Both the position numbers and the translations under genes were made by a program. A model generated the notes under the pieces. The model was given only the letters and a program-made list of their open reading frames with translations, did not search any database and had not been told where the DNA came from. From positions 27,349,001-27,413,000 of the forward strand of contig CP142461.1 of the NCBI GenBank assembly GCA_038049695.1: a stretch of DNA of 64,000 nucleotides, read 5' to 3'. This DNA is from Cinnamomum chago (taxonomy: Eukaryota; Streptophyta; Magnoliopsida; Laurales; Lauraceae). Below are positions 23,573-37,457 of this stretch, in pieces. The stretch's first letter is position 1, and every line of letters begins with the position of its first letter.

Positions 23573-26500
23573 AGAATCTCTTCAATTGGATTTCGAGGCG
23601 TAAGAGTAGAGTACGACCCTTGAAACCCTATTTCCTATTAAAGCCTGATCCTAGAGTTTTCTAGAAGGAGTATTTCCACCGAGGGTCGCATGAAACACAT
23701 AGTAGAGTCAACAGTTTCGCATATATACATTGATTGTGTTTTCGTGCAAAGGTTTCGTACAACGCGCCTGAAGTTCGGGTTTTAGCGTTTTCAGACGTAA
23801 AACTTCATGAAGTGTTTACCAAACCCAAGATTCACCCGACACCAGTTTCAAACCGAAAAGAATCTCGAAATAACCTACAGTGCGCATCTCAGCCCAGAAT
23901 CTCTTCAATTGGATTTCGAGGCGTAAGACTAGAGTACGACACTTGAAACCCTTTTTTCTTTTAAAAATGGATCCCGTAGTTTTCTAGAAGGAGTATTTGG
24001 ACCAAGAGTCGCATGAAACACATTGTAGAGTCAACAACTTCGTAAAGCTACATTCTTTGAGTTTTCATACAAACGTTCCGTATGACGCATCCGAAGTTCG
24101 ACTTTTAGCCTTTTCAGTCACAGAACTCCCTGAAGTGTTCACAAAACCCAAGATTCACCCGAAACCCGTTTTAAAACGAAAAGAATCTCGAAATAACCTA
24201 CAATGCGCAACTCAGCCCCGAATCCTTTCAATTGGATTTCGAGGCGTAAGACTAGAGTACGACACTTGAAACCTTATTTTCTATTAAAGCTCGATCCTAG
24301 AGTTTTCTAGAAGGAGTTTTTGCACCGAGGGTTGCGTGAAACACTTATTATAGTCAACAATTTCGCATAGATACATTGATTGTGTTTTCAGGCAAAGGTT
24401 TCGTACAACGCGCCCGAAGTTCGGGTTTAGCCTTTTTACACGTAAAACTTCCTAAAGCGTTTACCAAACCCAAGATTCACCCGAAACCCGTTTCCAACCG
24501 AAAAGAATGTCGAAATAACCTACAGTGCGCATCCCAGCCCAGAATCTCTTCAATTGGATTTCACGGCGTAAGACTAGACTACAACACTTAAAACCCTTTT
24601 TTCTTTTAAAACTCGATCCCGGAGGTTTCTAGAAGGAGTATTTGGACCGAGAGTCGCTTGAAACACATAGTTGAGTCAACAACTTCGTAAAGCTCCATTG
24701 ATTGAGTTTTCGCACAGAAGTTCCGTACGACTCTTCCGAAGTTCGACCTTTAGCCTTTTTAGTCGCAGAACTCCCTGAAGTATTTACCAAACCTAAGATT
24801 CACCCGAAACCCGTTTCAAACCGAAAAGAATCCCGAAATAACCTACAATGCGCAACTCAGCCCAGAATCCTTTCAATTGGATTTCGAGGCGTAAGACTAG
24901 AGAACAACACTTGAATCCTTATTTTCTATTAAAGCTCGATCCTGGAGTATTCTAGATGGAGTATTTGCACCGAGAGTCGAATGAAACACATAGTATAGTC
25001 AACAATTTAACATAATTACATTGATTGTGTTTTCGTGCAGAGGTTTCGTACAACTCGCTCGAAGTTCGGGTTTTAGCCTTTTCAGACGTAAAACTTGCTG
25101 AAGTGTTTACCAAACCCAAGATTCACCCGAAACCCGTTTCAAACCGAAAAGAATATCGAATTAACCAACAATGCGCATCTCAGCCCAGAATCTTTTCAAT
25201 TGGATTTCGAGGCGTAAGACTAGAGTACGACACTTGAAACCCTTTTTTCTTTTAAAACTCGATCCCGGAGTTTTCTAGAAGAGGTATTTGGACCGAGAGT
25301 CGCAAGAAACACATAGTAGAGTTAACAACTTCGTAAAGCTACATTGATTGAGTTTTCCTACAGAAGTTCCGTACGACGCTTCCGAAGTTCGACTTTTTAG
25401 CCTTTTCAGTCACAGAACTCCCTGAAGTGTTTACAAAACCCAAGATTCACCCGAAAGCATTTTCAAACTGAAAAGAATCACGAAATAACCTACAATGCGC
25501 AACTCAGCCCAGAATCATTTCAATTGGATTTCGGGGCGTAAAACTAGAGTACAACACTTGAAACCTTATTTTTTATTAAAGCTCGATCCTAGAGTTCTCT
25601 AAAAGGAGTATTTGCACCGAGGGTCGCATGAAACACATAGTATAGTCAACAATTTCGCATAGATACATTGATTGTGTTTTCGCGTAGAGGTTTCGTACAA
25701 CATGCCCGAAGTTCGGGTTTTAACCTTTTCAGACGAAAAACTTCCTAAAGTGCTTACCAAGCCCAAGATTCACCCGAAACCCGTTGCAAACCGAAAAGAA
25801 TCTCGAAATAACCTACAATGTGCATCCCATCCCAGAATCTCTTCAATCGGATTCCGAGGCGTAAGAGTAAATTACGACACTTGAAACCCTTTTTTCTTTT
25901 AAAACACGATCGCGGAGTTTTCTAGGAGGCGTATTTGGACCGAGAGTCGCATGAAACACATAGTAGAGTCAACAACTTCGTAAAGTTACATTGATTCACT
26001 TTTCATATAGAAGTTCCGTACGACGCTTCCGAAATTCGACTTTTTGCCTTTTCAGTCGCAGAACTCCCTGAAGTGTTTACCAATCTCAAGATTCACCCGA
26101 AACCCGTTTCAAACCGAAAATAATCTCGAAATAACCTACATTGCGAATTCAGCCCAGAATCTCTTCACTTGGATTTCAAGGCGTAAGACTAGAGTACGAC
26201 ACTTCAAACCTTATTTTCTATTAAAGCTCGATCCTAGAGTTTTCTAGAAGGAGTATTTGCACTGAGGGTCGCATGAAACACATAGTATAGTCAACAATTT
26301 CGCATAGATACATTGATTGTGTTTTCGTGCAGAGGTTTCGTACAACGCGCTCGAAGTTCTAGTTTTAGCCGTTTCAATCGTAAAACTTCCTACAGTATTT
26401 CCCAAACGCACGATTCACCGGAAACCCATTTCAAACCGAAAAGAGTCTCGAAATAACCTATAATGCGCAACGCAGCCCAGAATCTCTTCAATTGGATTTC

Positions 26501-27124
26501 GAGGCGTAAGACTAGAGTACGACACTTGAAACCCTTTTTTCTTTTAAAACTCGATCGCGGAGTTTTCTAGAAGGAGTATTTGGACTGAGGGTCGCATGAA
26601 ACACATAGTAGAGTCAAAAACTTCGTAAAGCTACATTGATTGAGTTTTCATACAGAAGTTCTGTACGATGCTTCCGAAGTTCGACTTTTAGCGTTTTCTA
26701 GAGGCAGAACTCCCTGAAGTGTTTACCAAACCCAAGATTCACCCGAAACCCGTTTCAAACCGAAATGAATCTCGAAATAACCTACAATGCGCAACTCAGA
26801 CCACAATCCTTTCAATAGGATTTCGAGGCGTAAGACTAGAGTACGGCACTTGAAACTTTATTTTCTATTAAAGCTCGATCCTTGAGTTTTCTAGAAGGAG
26901 TATTTGCACCGAGGGTCGTATGAAACATATAGTATAGTGAACAATTTCGCATAGATACATTGATTGTGTTTTCGTGCAGGGGTTTCGTACAACGCGCCCG
27001 AAGTTCGGGTTTTAGCCTTTTCAGACGTAAGACATCCTGAAGTGTTTACCAAACCCAAGATTCACATGAAACCCGTTTCAAACCGAAAAGAATCTCGAAA
27101 TAACCTACAATGCGCATCTCAGCC
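23573..27124 (+). repeat. HOR unit U8, 11-mer
   Basis: First subtype II 11-mer: ttcacggcg at the end of m3, gtacaactcgctcg in m5, acattgattgag in m6. Haplotype R. m1 opens with gtaagagtagagtacgaccc. Confidence 0.94.
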
Positions 27125-30100
27125 AGAATCTCTTCAATTGGATTTCGAGGCGTAAGACTAGAGTACGACACTTGAAACCCTATTTCCTATTAAAGCCTGA
27201 TCCTAGAGTTTTCTAGAAGGAGTATTTCCACCGAGGGTCGCATGAAACACATAGTAGAGTCAACAGTTTCGCATATATACATTGATTGTGTTTTCGTGCA
27301 AAGGTTTCGTACAACGCGCCTGAAGTTCGGGTTTTAGCGTTTTCAGACGTAAAACTTCATGAAGTGTTTACCAAACCCAAGATTCACCCGACACCAGTTT
27401 CAAACCGAAAAGAATCTCGAAATAACCTACAGTGCGCATCTCAGCCCAGAATCTCTTCAATTGGATTTCGAGGCGTAAGACTAGAGTACGACACTTGAAA
27501 CCCTTTTTTCTTTTAAAAATGGATCCCGTAGTTTTCTAGAAGGAGTATTTGGACCAAGAGTCGCATGAAACACATTGTAGAGTCAACAACTTCGTAAAGC
27601 TACATTCTTTGAGTTTTCATACAAACGTTCCGTATGACGCATCCGAAGTTCGACTTTTAGCCTTTTCAGTCACAGAACTCCCTGAAGTGTTCACAAAACC
27701 CAAGATTCACCCGAAACCCGTTTTAAAACGAAAAGAATCTCGAAATAACCTACAATGCGCAACTCAGCCCCGAATCCTTTCAATTGGATTTCGAGGCGTA
27801 AGACTAGAGTACGACACTTGAAACCTTATTTTCTATTAAAGCTCGATCCTAGAGTTTTCTAGAAGGAGTTTTTGCACCGAGGGTTGCGTGAAACACTTAT
27901 TATAGTCAACAATTTCGCATAGATACATTGATTGTGTTTTCAGGCAAAGGTTTCGTACAACGCGCCCGAAGTTCGGGTTTAGCCTTTTCAGACGTAAAAC
28001 TTCCTGAAGTGTTTACCAAACCCAAGATTCACATGTAACCCGTTTCAAACCGAAAAGAATCTCGAAATAACCTACAATGCACAACTCAGTCCAGAATCCT
28101 TTCAATTGGATTTCGAGGCGTAAGACTAGAGTACGACACTTGAAATCTTATTTCCTATTAAAGCCCGATCCTAGAGTTTTCTAGAAGGAGTATTTTTACC
28201 GAGGGTCGTATGAAACACATAGTATAGTCAACAATTTCGCTTAGATACAATGATTGTGTTTTCGTGCAGAGGTTTCGTACAACGCACCCGAAGTTCGGGT
28301 TTTAGCCTTTTTACACGTAAAACTTCCTAAAGCGTTTACCAAACCCAAGATTCACCCGAAACCCGTTTCAAACCGAAAAGAATATCGAATTAACCAACAA
28401 TGCGCATCTCAGCCCAGAATCTTTTCAATTGGATTTCGAGGCGTAAGACTAGAGTACGACACTTGAAACCCTTTTTTCTTTTAAAACTCGATCCCGGAGT
28501 TTTCTAGAAGAGGTATTTGGACCGAGAGTCGCAAGAAACACATAGTAGAGTTAACAACTTCGTAAAGCTACAATGATTGAGTTTTCCTACAGAAGTTCCG
28601 TACGACGCTTCCGAAGTTCGACTTTTTAGCCTTTTCAGTCACAGAACTCCCTGAAGTGTTTACAAAACCCAAGATTCACCCGAAAGCATTTTCAAACTGA
28701 AAAGAATCACGAAATAACCTACAATGCGCAACTCAGCCCAGAATCATTTCAATTGGATTTCGGGGCGTAAAACTAGAGTACAACACTTGAAACCTTATTT
28801 TTTATTAAAGCTCGATCCTAGAGTTCTCTAAAAGGAGTATTTGCACCGAGGGTCGCATGAAACACATAGTATAGTCAACAATTTCGCATAGATACATTGA
28901 TTGTGTTTTCGCGTAGAGGTTTCGTACAACATGCCCGAAGTTCGGGTTTTAACCTTTTCAGACGAAAAACTTCCTAAAGTGCTTACCAAGCCCAAGATTC
29001 ACCCGAAACCCGTTGCAAACCGAAAAGAATCTCGAAATAACCTACAATGTGCATCCCATCCCAGAATCTCTTCAATCGGATTCCGAGGCGTAAGAGTAAA
29101 TTACGACACTTGAAACCCTTTTTTCTTTTAAAACACGATCGCGGAGTTTTCTAGGAGGCGTATTTGGACCGAGAGTCGCATGAAACACATAGTAGAGTCA
29201 ACAACTTCGTAAAGTTACATTGATTCACTTTTCATATAGAAGTTCCGTACGACGCTTCCGAAATTCGACTTTTTGCCTTTTCAGTCGCAGAACTCCCTGA
29301 AGTGTTTACCAATCTCAAGATTCACCCGAAACCCGTTTCAAACCGAAAATAATCTCGAAATAACCTACATTGCGAATTCAGCCCAGAATCTCTTCACTTG
29401 GATTTCAAGGCGTAAGACTAGAGTACGACACTTCAAACCTTATTTTCTATTAAAGCTCGATCCTAGAGTTTTCTAGAAGGAGTATTTGCACTGAGGGTCG
29501 CATGAAACACATAGTATAGTCAACAATTTCGCATAGATACATTGATTGTGTTTTCGTGCAGAGGTTTCGTACAACGCGCTCGAAGTTCTAGTTTTAGCCG
29601 TTTCAATCGTAAAACTTCCTACAGTATTTCCCAAACGCACGATTCACCGGAAACCCATTTCAAACCGAAAAGAGTCTCGAAATAACCTATAATGCGCAAC
29701 GCAGTCCAGAATCTCTTCAATTGGATTTCGAGGCGTAAGACTAGAGTACGACACTTGAAACCCTTTTTTCTTTTAAAACTCGATCGCGGAGTTTTCTAGA
29801 AGGAGTATTTGGACTGAGGGTCGCATGAAACACATAGTAGAGTCAAAAACTTCGTAAAGCTACATTGATTGAGTTTTCATACAGAAGTTCTGTACGATGC
29901 TTCCGAAGTTCGACTTTTAGCGTTTTCTAGAGGCAGAACTCCCTGAAGTGTTTACCAAACCCAAGATTCACCCGAAACCCGTTTCAAACCGAAATGAATC
30001 TCGAAATAACCTACAATGCGCAACTCAGACCACAATCCTTTCAATAGGATTTCGAGGCGTAAGACTAGAGTACGGCACTTGAAACTTTATTTTCTATTAA

Positions 30101-30353
30101 ATCTCGATCCTTGAGTTTTCTAGAAGGAGTATTTGCACCGAGGGTCGTATGAAACATATAGTATAGTGAACAATTTCGCATAGATACATTGATTGTGTTT
30201 TCGTGCAGGGGTTTCGTACAACGCGCCCGAAGTTCGGGTTTTAGCCTTTTCAGACGTAAGACATCCTGAAGTGTTTACCAAACCCAAGATTCACATGAAA
30301 CCCGTTTCAAACCGAAAAGAATCTCGAAATAACCTACAATGCGCATCTCAGCC
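27125..30353 (+). repeat. HOR unit U9, 10-mer
   Basis: 10-mer, haplotype R, with cgcagtccag in m9 and ttaaatctcg in m11, as in U7. U7+U8 and U9+U10 are both 10+11 pairs of 6781 bp. Confidence 0.94.
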
Positions 30354-33300
30354 AGAATCTCTTCAATTGGATTTCGAGGCGTAAGAGTAGAGTACGACCC
30401 TTGAAACCCTATTTCCTATTAAAGCCTGATCCTAGAGTTTTCTAGAAGGAGTATTTCCACCGAGGGTCGCATGAAACACATAGTAGAGTCAACAGTTTCG
30501 CATATATACATTGATTGTGTTTTCGTGCAAAGGTTTCGTACAACGCGCCTGAAGTTCGGGTTTTAGCGTTTTCAGACGTAAAACTTCATGAAGTGTTTAC
30601 CAAACCCAAGATTCACCCGACACCAGTTTCAAACCGAAAAGAATCTCGAAATAACCTACAGTGCGCATCTCAGCCCAGAATCTCTTCAATTGGATTTCGA
30701 GGCGTAAGACTAGAGTACGACACTTGAAACCCTTTTTTCTTTTAAAAATGGATCCCGTAGTTTTCTAGAAGGAGTATTTGGACCAAGAGTCGCATGAAAC
30801 ACATTGTAGAGTCAACAACTTCGTAAAGCTACATTCTTTGAGTTTTCATACAAACGTTCCGTATGACGCATCCGAAGTTCGACTTTTAGCCTTTTCAGTC
30901 ACAGAACTCCCTGAAGTGTTCACAAAACCCAAGATTCACCCGAAACCCGTTTTAAAACGAAAAGAATCTCGAAATAACCTACAATGCGCAACTCAGCCCC
31001 GAATCCTTTCAATTGGATTTCGAGGCGTAAGACTAGAGTACGACACTTGAAACCTTATTTTCTATTAAAGCTCGATCCTAGAGTTTTCTAGAAGGAGTTT
31101 TTGCACCGAGGGTTGCGTGAAACACTTATTATAGTCAACAATTTCGCATAGATACATTGATTGTGTTTTCAGGCAAAGGTTTCGTACAACGCGCCCGAAG
31201 TTCGGGTTTAGCCTTTTTACACGTAAAACTTCCTAAAGCGTTTACCAAACCCAAGATTCACCCGAAACCCGTTTCCAACCGAAAAGAATGTCGAAATAAC
31301 CTACAGTGCGCATCCCAGCCCAGAATCTCTTCAATTGGATTTCACGGCGTAAGACTAGACTACAACACTTAAAACCCTTTTTTCTTTTAAAACTCGATCC
31401 CGGAGGTTTCTAGAAGGAGTATTTGGACCGAGAGTCGCTTGAAACACATAGTTGAGTCAACAACTTCGTAAAGCTCCATTGATTGAGTTTTCGCACAGAA
31501 GTTCCGTACGACTCTTCCGAAGTTCGACCTTTAGCCTTTTTAGTCGCAGAACTCCCTGAAGTATTTACCAAACCTAAGATTCACCCGAAACCCGTTTCAA
31601 ACCGAAAAGAATCCCGAAATAACCTACAATGCGCAACTCAGCCCAGAATCCTTTCAATTGGATTTCGAGGCGTAAGACTAGAGAACAACACTTGAATCCT
31701 TATTTTCTATTAAAGCTCGATCCTGGAGTATTCTAGATGGAGTATTTGCACCGAGAGTCGAATGAAACACATAGTATAGTCAACAATTTAACATAATTAC
31801 ATTGATTGTGTTTTCGTGCAGAGGTTTCGTACAACTCGCCCGAAGTTCGGGTTTTAGCCTTTTTACACGTAAAACTTCCTAAAGCGTTTACCAAACCCAA
31901 GATTCACCCGAAACCCGTTTCAAACCGAAAAGAATATCGAATTAACCAACAATGCGCATCTCAGCCCAGAATCTTTTCAATTGGATTTCGAGGCGTAAGA
32001 CTAGAGTACGACACTTGAAACCCTTTTTTCTTTTAAAACTCGATCCCGGAGTTTTCTAGAAGAGGTATTTGGACCGAGAGTCGCAAGAAACACATAGTAG
32101 AGTTAACAACTTCGTAAAGCTACAATGATTGAGTTTTCCTACAGAAGTTCCGTACGACGCTTCCGAAGTTCGACTTTTTAGCCTTTTCAGTCACAGAACT
32201 CCCTGAAGTGTTTACAAAACCCAAGATTCACCCGAAAGCATTTTCAAACTGAAAAGAATCACGAAATAACCTACAATGCGCAACTCAGCCCAGAATCATT
32301 TCAATTGGATTTCGGGGCGTAAAACTAGAGTACAACACTTGAAACCTTATTTTTTATTAAAGCTCGATCCTAGAGTTCTCTAAAAGGAGTATTTGCACCG
32401 AGGGTCGCATGAAACACATAGTATAGTCAACAATTTCGCATAGATACATTGATTGTGTTTTCGCGTAGAGGTTTCGTACAACATGCCCGAAGTTCGGGTT
32501 TTAACCTTTTCAGACGAAAAACTTCCTAAAGTGCTTACCAAGCCCAAGATTCACCCGAAACCCGTTGCAAACCGAAAAGAATCTCGAAATAACCTACAAT
32601 GTGCATCCCATCCCAGAATCTCTTCAATCGGATTCCGAGGCGTAAGAGTAAATTACGACACTTGAAACCCTTTTTTCTTTTAAAACACGATCGCGGAGTT
32701 TTCTAGGAGGCGTATTTGGACCGAGAGTCGCATGAAACACATAGTAGAGTCAACAACTTCGTAAAGTTACATTGATTCACTTTTCATATAGAAGTTCCGT
32801 ACGACGCTTCCGAAATTCGACTTTTTGCCTTTTCAGTCGCAGAACTCCCTGAAGTGTTTACCAATCTCAAGATTCACCCGAAACCCGTTTCAAACCGAAA
32901 ATAATCTCGAAATAACCTACATTGCGAATTCAGCCCAGAATCTCTTCACTTGGATTTCAAGGCGTAAGACTAGAGTACGACACTTCAAACCTTATTTTCT
33001 ATTAAAGCTCGATCCTAGAGTTTTCTAGAAGGAGTATTTGCACTGAGGGTCGCATGAAACACATAGTATAGTCAACAATTTCGCATAGATACATTGATTG
33101 TGTTTTCGTGCAGAGGTTTCGTACAACGCGCTCGAAGTTCTAGTTTTAGCCGTTTCAATCGTAAAACTTCCTACAGTATTTCCCAAACGCACGATTCACC
33201 GGAAACCCATTTCAAACCGAAAAGAGTCTCGAAATAACCTATAATGCGCAACGCAGTCCAGAATCTCTTCAATTGGATTTCGAGGCGTAAGACTAGAGTA

Positions 33301-33905
33301 CGACACTTGAAACCCTTTTTTCTTTTAAAACTCGATCGCGGAGTTTTCTAGAAGGAGTATTTGGACTGAGGGTCGCATGAAACACATAGTAGAGTCAAAA
33401 ACTTCGTAAAGCTACATTGATTGAGTTTTCATACAGAAGTTCTGTACGATGCTTCCGAAGTTCGACTTTTAGCGTTTTCTAGAGGCAGAACTCCCTGAAG
33501 TGTTTACCAAACCCAAGATTCACCCGAAACCCGTTTCAAACCGAAATGAATCTCGAAATAACCTACAATGCGCAACTCAGACCACAATCCTTTCAATAGG
33601 ATTTCGAGGCGTAAGACTAGAGTACGGCACTTGAAACTTTATTTTCTATTAAATCTCGATCCTTGAGTTTTCTAGAAGGAGTATTTGCACCGAGGGTCGT
33701 ATGAAACATATAGTATAGTGAACAATTTCGCATAGATACATTGATTGTGTTTTCGTGCAGGGGTTTCGTACAACGCGCCCGAAGTTCGGGTTTTAGCCTT
33801 TTCAGACGTAAGACATCCTGAAGTGTTTACCAAACCCAAGATTCACATGAAACCCGTTTCAAACCGAAAAGAATCTCGAAATAACCTACAATGCGCATCT
33901 CAGCC
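30354..33905 (+). repeat. HOR unit U10, recombinant 11-mer
   Basis: The left part is a subtype II 11-mer through the front of m5 (acaactcg, 31831-31838). From 31840 on it is 10-mer sequence (cccgaag, then tttttacacg, ctaaagcg and acaatgattgag in m6). The switch falls at the left arm of the dyad at 31839-31851. It also carries cgcagtccag in m9 and ttaaatctcg in m11. Confidence 0.92.
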
Positions 33906-36900
33906 AGAATCTCTTCAATTGGATTTCGAGGCGTAAGAGTAGAGTACGACCCTTGAAACCCTATTTCCTATTAAAGCCTGATCCTAGAGTTTTCTAGAAG
34001 GAGTATTTCCACCGAGGGTCGCATGAAACACATAGTAGAGTCAACAGTTTCGCATATATACATTGATTGTGTTTTCGTGCAAAGGTTTCGTACAACGCGC
34101 CTGAAGTTCGGGTTTTAGCGTTTTCAGACGTAAAACTTCATGAAGTGTTTACCAAACCCAAGATTCACCCGACACCAGTTTCAAACCGAAAAGAATCTCG
34201 AAATAACCTACAGTGCGCATCTCAGCCCAGAATCTCTTCAATTGGATTTCGAGGCGTAAGACTAGAGTACGACACTTGAAACCCTTTTTTCTTTTAAAAA
34301 TGGATCCCGTAGTTTTCTAGAAGGAGTATTTGGACCAAGAGTCGCATGAAACACATTGTAGAGTCAACAACTTCGTAAAGCTACATTCTTTGAGTTTTCA
34401 TACAAACGTTCCGTATGACGCATCCGAAGTTCGACTTTTAGCCTTTTCAGTCACAGAACTCCCTGAAGTGTTCACAAAACCCAAGATTCACCCGAAACCC
34501 GTTTTAAAACGAAAAGAATCTCGAAATAACCTACAATGCGCAACTCAGCCCCGAATCCTTTCAATTGGATTTCGAGGCGTAAGACTAGAGTACGACACTT
34601 GAAACCTTATTTTCTATTAAAGCTCGATCCTAGAGTTTTCTAGAAGGAGTTTTTGCACCGAGGGTTGCGTGAAACACTTATTATAGTCAACAATTTCGCA
34701 TAGATACATTGATTGTGTTTTCAGGCAAAGGTTTCGTACAACGCGCCCGAAGTTCGGGTTTAGCCTTTTTACACGTAAAACTTCCTAAAGCGTTTACCAA
34801 ACCCAAGATTCACCCGAAACCCGTTTCCAACCGAAAAGAATGTCGAAATAACCTACAGTGCGCATCCCAGCCCAGAATCTCTTCAATTGGATTTCACGGC
34901 GTAAGACTAGACTACAACACTTAAAACCCTTTTTTCTTTTAAAACTCGATCCCGGAGGTTTCTAGAAGGAGTATTTGGACCGAGAGTCGCTTGAAACACA
35001 TAGTTGAGTCAACAACTTCGTAAAGCTCCATTGATTGAGTTTTCGCACAGAAGTTCCGTACGACTCTTCCGAAGTTCGACCTTTAGCCTTTTTAGTCGCA
35101 GAACTCCCTGAAGTATTTACCAAACCTAAGATTCACCCGAAACCCGTTTCAAACCGAAAAGAATCCCGAAATAACCTACAATGCGCAACTCAGCCCAGAA
35201 TCCTTTCAATTGGATTTCGAGGCGTAAGACTAGAGAACAACACTTGAATCCTTATTTTCTATTAAAGCTCGATCCTGGAGTATTCTAGATGGAGTATTTG
35301 CACCGAGAGTCGAATGAAACACATAGTATAGTCAACAATTTAACATAATTACATTGATTGTGTTTTCGTGCAGAGGTTTCGTACAACTCGCTCGAAGTTC
35401 GGGTTTTAGCCTTTTCAGACGTAAAACTTGCTGAAGTGTTTACCAAACCCAAGATTGACCCGAAACCCGTTTCAAACCGAAAAGAATATCGAATTAACCA
35501 ACAATGCGCATCTCAGCCCAGAATCTTTTCAATTGGATTTCGAGGCGTAAGACTAGAGTACGACACTTGAAACCCTTTTTTCTTTTAAAACTCGATCCCG
35601 GAGTTTTCTAGAAGAGGTATTTGGACCGAGAGTCGCAAGAAACACATAGTAGAGTTAACAACTTCGTAAAGCTACATTGATTGAGTTTTCCTACAGAAGT
35701 TCCGTACGACGCTTCCGAAGTTCGACTTTTTAGCCTTTTCAGTCACAGAACTCCCTGAAGTGTTTACAAAACCCAAGATTCACCCGAAAGCATTTTCAAA
35801 CTGAAAAGAATCACGAAATAACCTACAATGCTTAACTCAGCCCAGAATCATTTCAATTGGATTTCGGGGCGTAAAACTAGAGTACAACACTTGAAACCTT
35901 ATTTTTTATTAAAGCTCGATCCTAGAGTTCTCTAAAAGGAGTATTTGCACCGAGGGTCGCATGAAACACATAGTATAGTCAACAATTTCGCATAGATACA
36001 TTGATTGTGTTTTCGCGTAGAGGTTTCGTACAACATGCCCGAAGTTCGGGTTTTAACCTTTTCAGACGAAAAACTTCCTAAAGTGCTTACCAAGCCCAAG
36101 ATTCACCCGAAACCCGTTGCAAACCGAAAAGAATCTCGAAATAACCTACAATGTGCATCCCATCCCAGAATCTCTTCAATCGGATTCCGAGGCGTAAGAG
36201 TAAATTACGACACTTGAAACCCTTTTTTCTTTTAAAACACGATCGCGGAGTTTTCTAGGAGGCGTATTTGGACCGAGAGTCGCATGAAACACATAGTAGA
36301 GTCAACAACTTCGTAAAGTTACATTGATTCACTTTTCATATAGAAGTTCCGTACGACGCTTCCGAAATTCGACTTTTTGCCTTTTCAGTCGCAGAACTCC
36401 CTGAAGTGTTTACCAATCTCAAGATTCACCCGAAACCCGTTTCAAACCGAAAATAATCTCGAAATAACCTACATTGCGAATTCAGCCCAGAATCTCTTCA
36501 CTTGGATTTCAAGGCGTAAGACTAGAGTACGACACTTCAAACCTTATTTTCTATTAAAGCTCGATCCTAGAGTTTTCTAGAAGGAGTATTTGCACTGAGG
36601 GTCGCATGAAACACATAGTATAGTCAACAATTTCGCATAGATACATTGATTGTGTTTTCGTGCAGAGGTTTCGTACAACGCGCTCGAAGTTCTAGTTTTA
36701 GCCGTTTCAATCGTAAAAATTCCTACAGTATTTCCCAAACGCACGATTCACCGGAAACCCATTTCAAACCGAAAAGAGTCTCGAAATAACCTATAATGCG
36801 CAACGCAGCCCAGAATCTCTTCAATTGGATTTCGAGGCGTAAGACTAGAGTACGACACTTGAAACCCTTTTTTCTTTTAAAACTCGATCGCGGAGTTTTC

Positions 36901-37457
36901 TAGAAGGAGTATTTGGACTGAGGGTCGAATGAAACACATAGTAGAGTCAAAAACTTCGTAAAGCTACATTGATTGAGTTTTCATACAGAAGTTCTGTACG
37001 ATGCTTCCGAAGTTCGACTTTTAGCGTTTTCTAGAGGCAGAACTCCCTGAAGTATTTACCAAACCCAAGATTCACCCGAAACCCGTTTCAAACCGAAATG
37101 AATCTCGAAATAACCTACAATGCGCAACTCAGACCACAATCCTTTCAATAGGATTTCGAGGCGTAAGACTAGAGTACGGCACTTGAAACTTTATTTTCTA
37201 TTAAAGCTCGATCCTTGAGTTTTCTAGAAGGAGTATTTGCACCGAGGGTCGTATGAAACATATAGTATAGTGAACAATTTCGCATAGATACATTGATTGT
37301 GTTTTCGTGCAGGGGTTTCGTACAACGCGCCCGAAGTTCGGGTTTTAGCCTTTTCAGACGTAAAACATCCTGAAGTGTTTACCAAACCCAAGATTCACAT
37401 GAAACCCGTTTCAAACCGAAAAGAATCTCGAAATAACCTACAATGCGCATCTCAGCC
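33906..37457 (+). repeat. HOR unit U11, 11-mer
   Basis: Subtype II 11-mer with gattgacccg in m5 and cttaactcag in m6 (~35831), both shared with U12. m1 opens with gtaagagtagagtacgaccc. Haplotype K resumes here. Private changes: cgtaaaaattcc in m9 (~36715) and gaagtatttacc in m10 (~37050). Confidence 0.94.
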
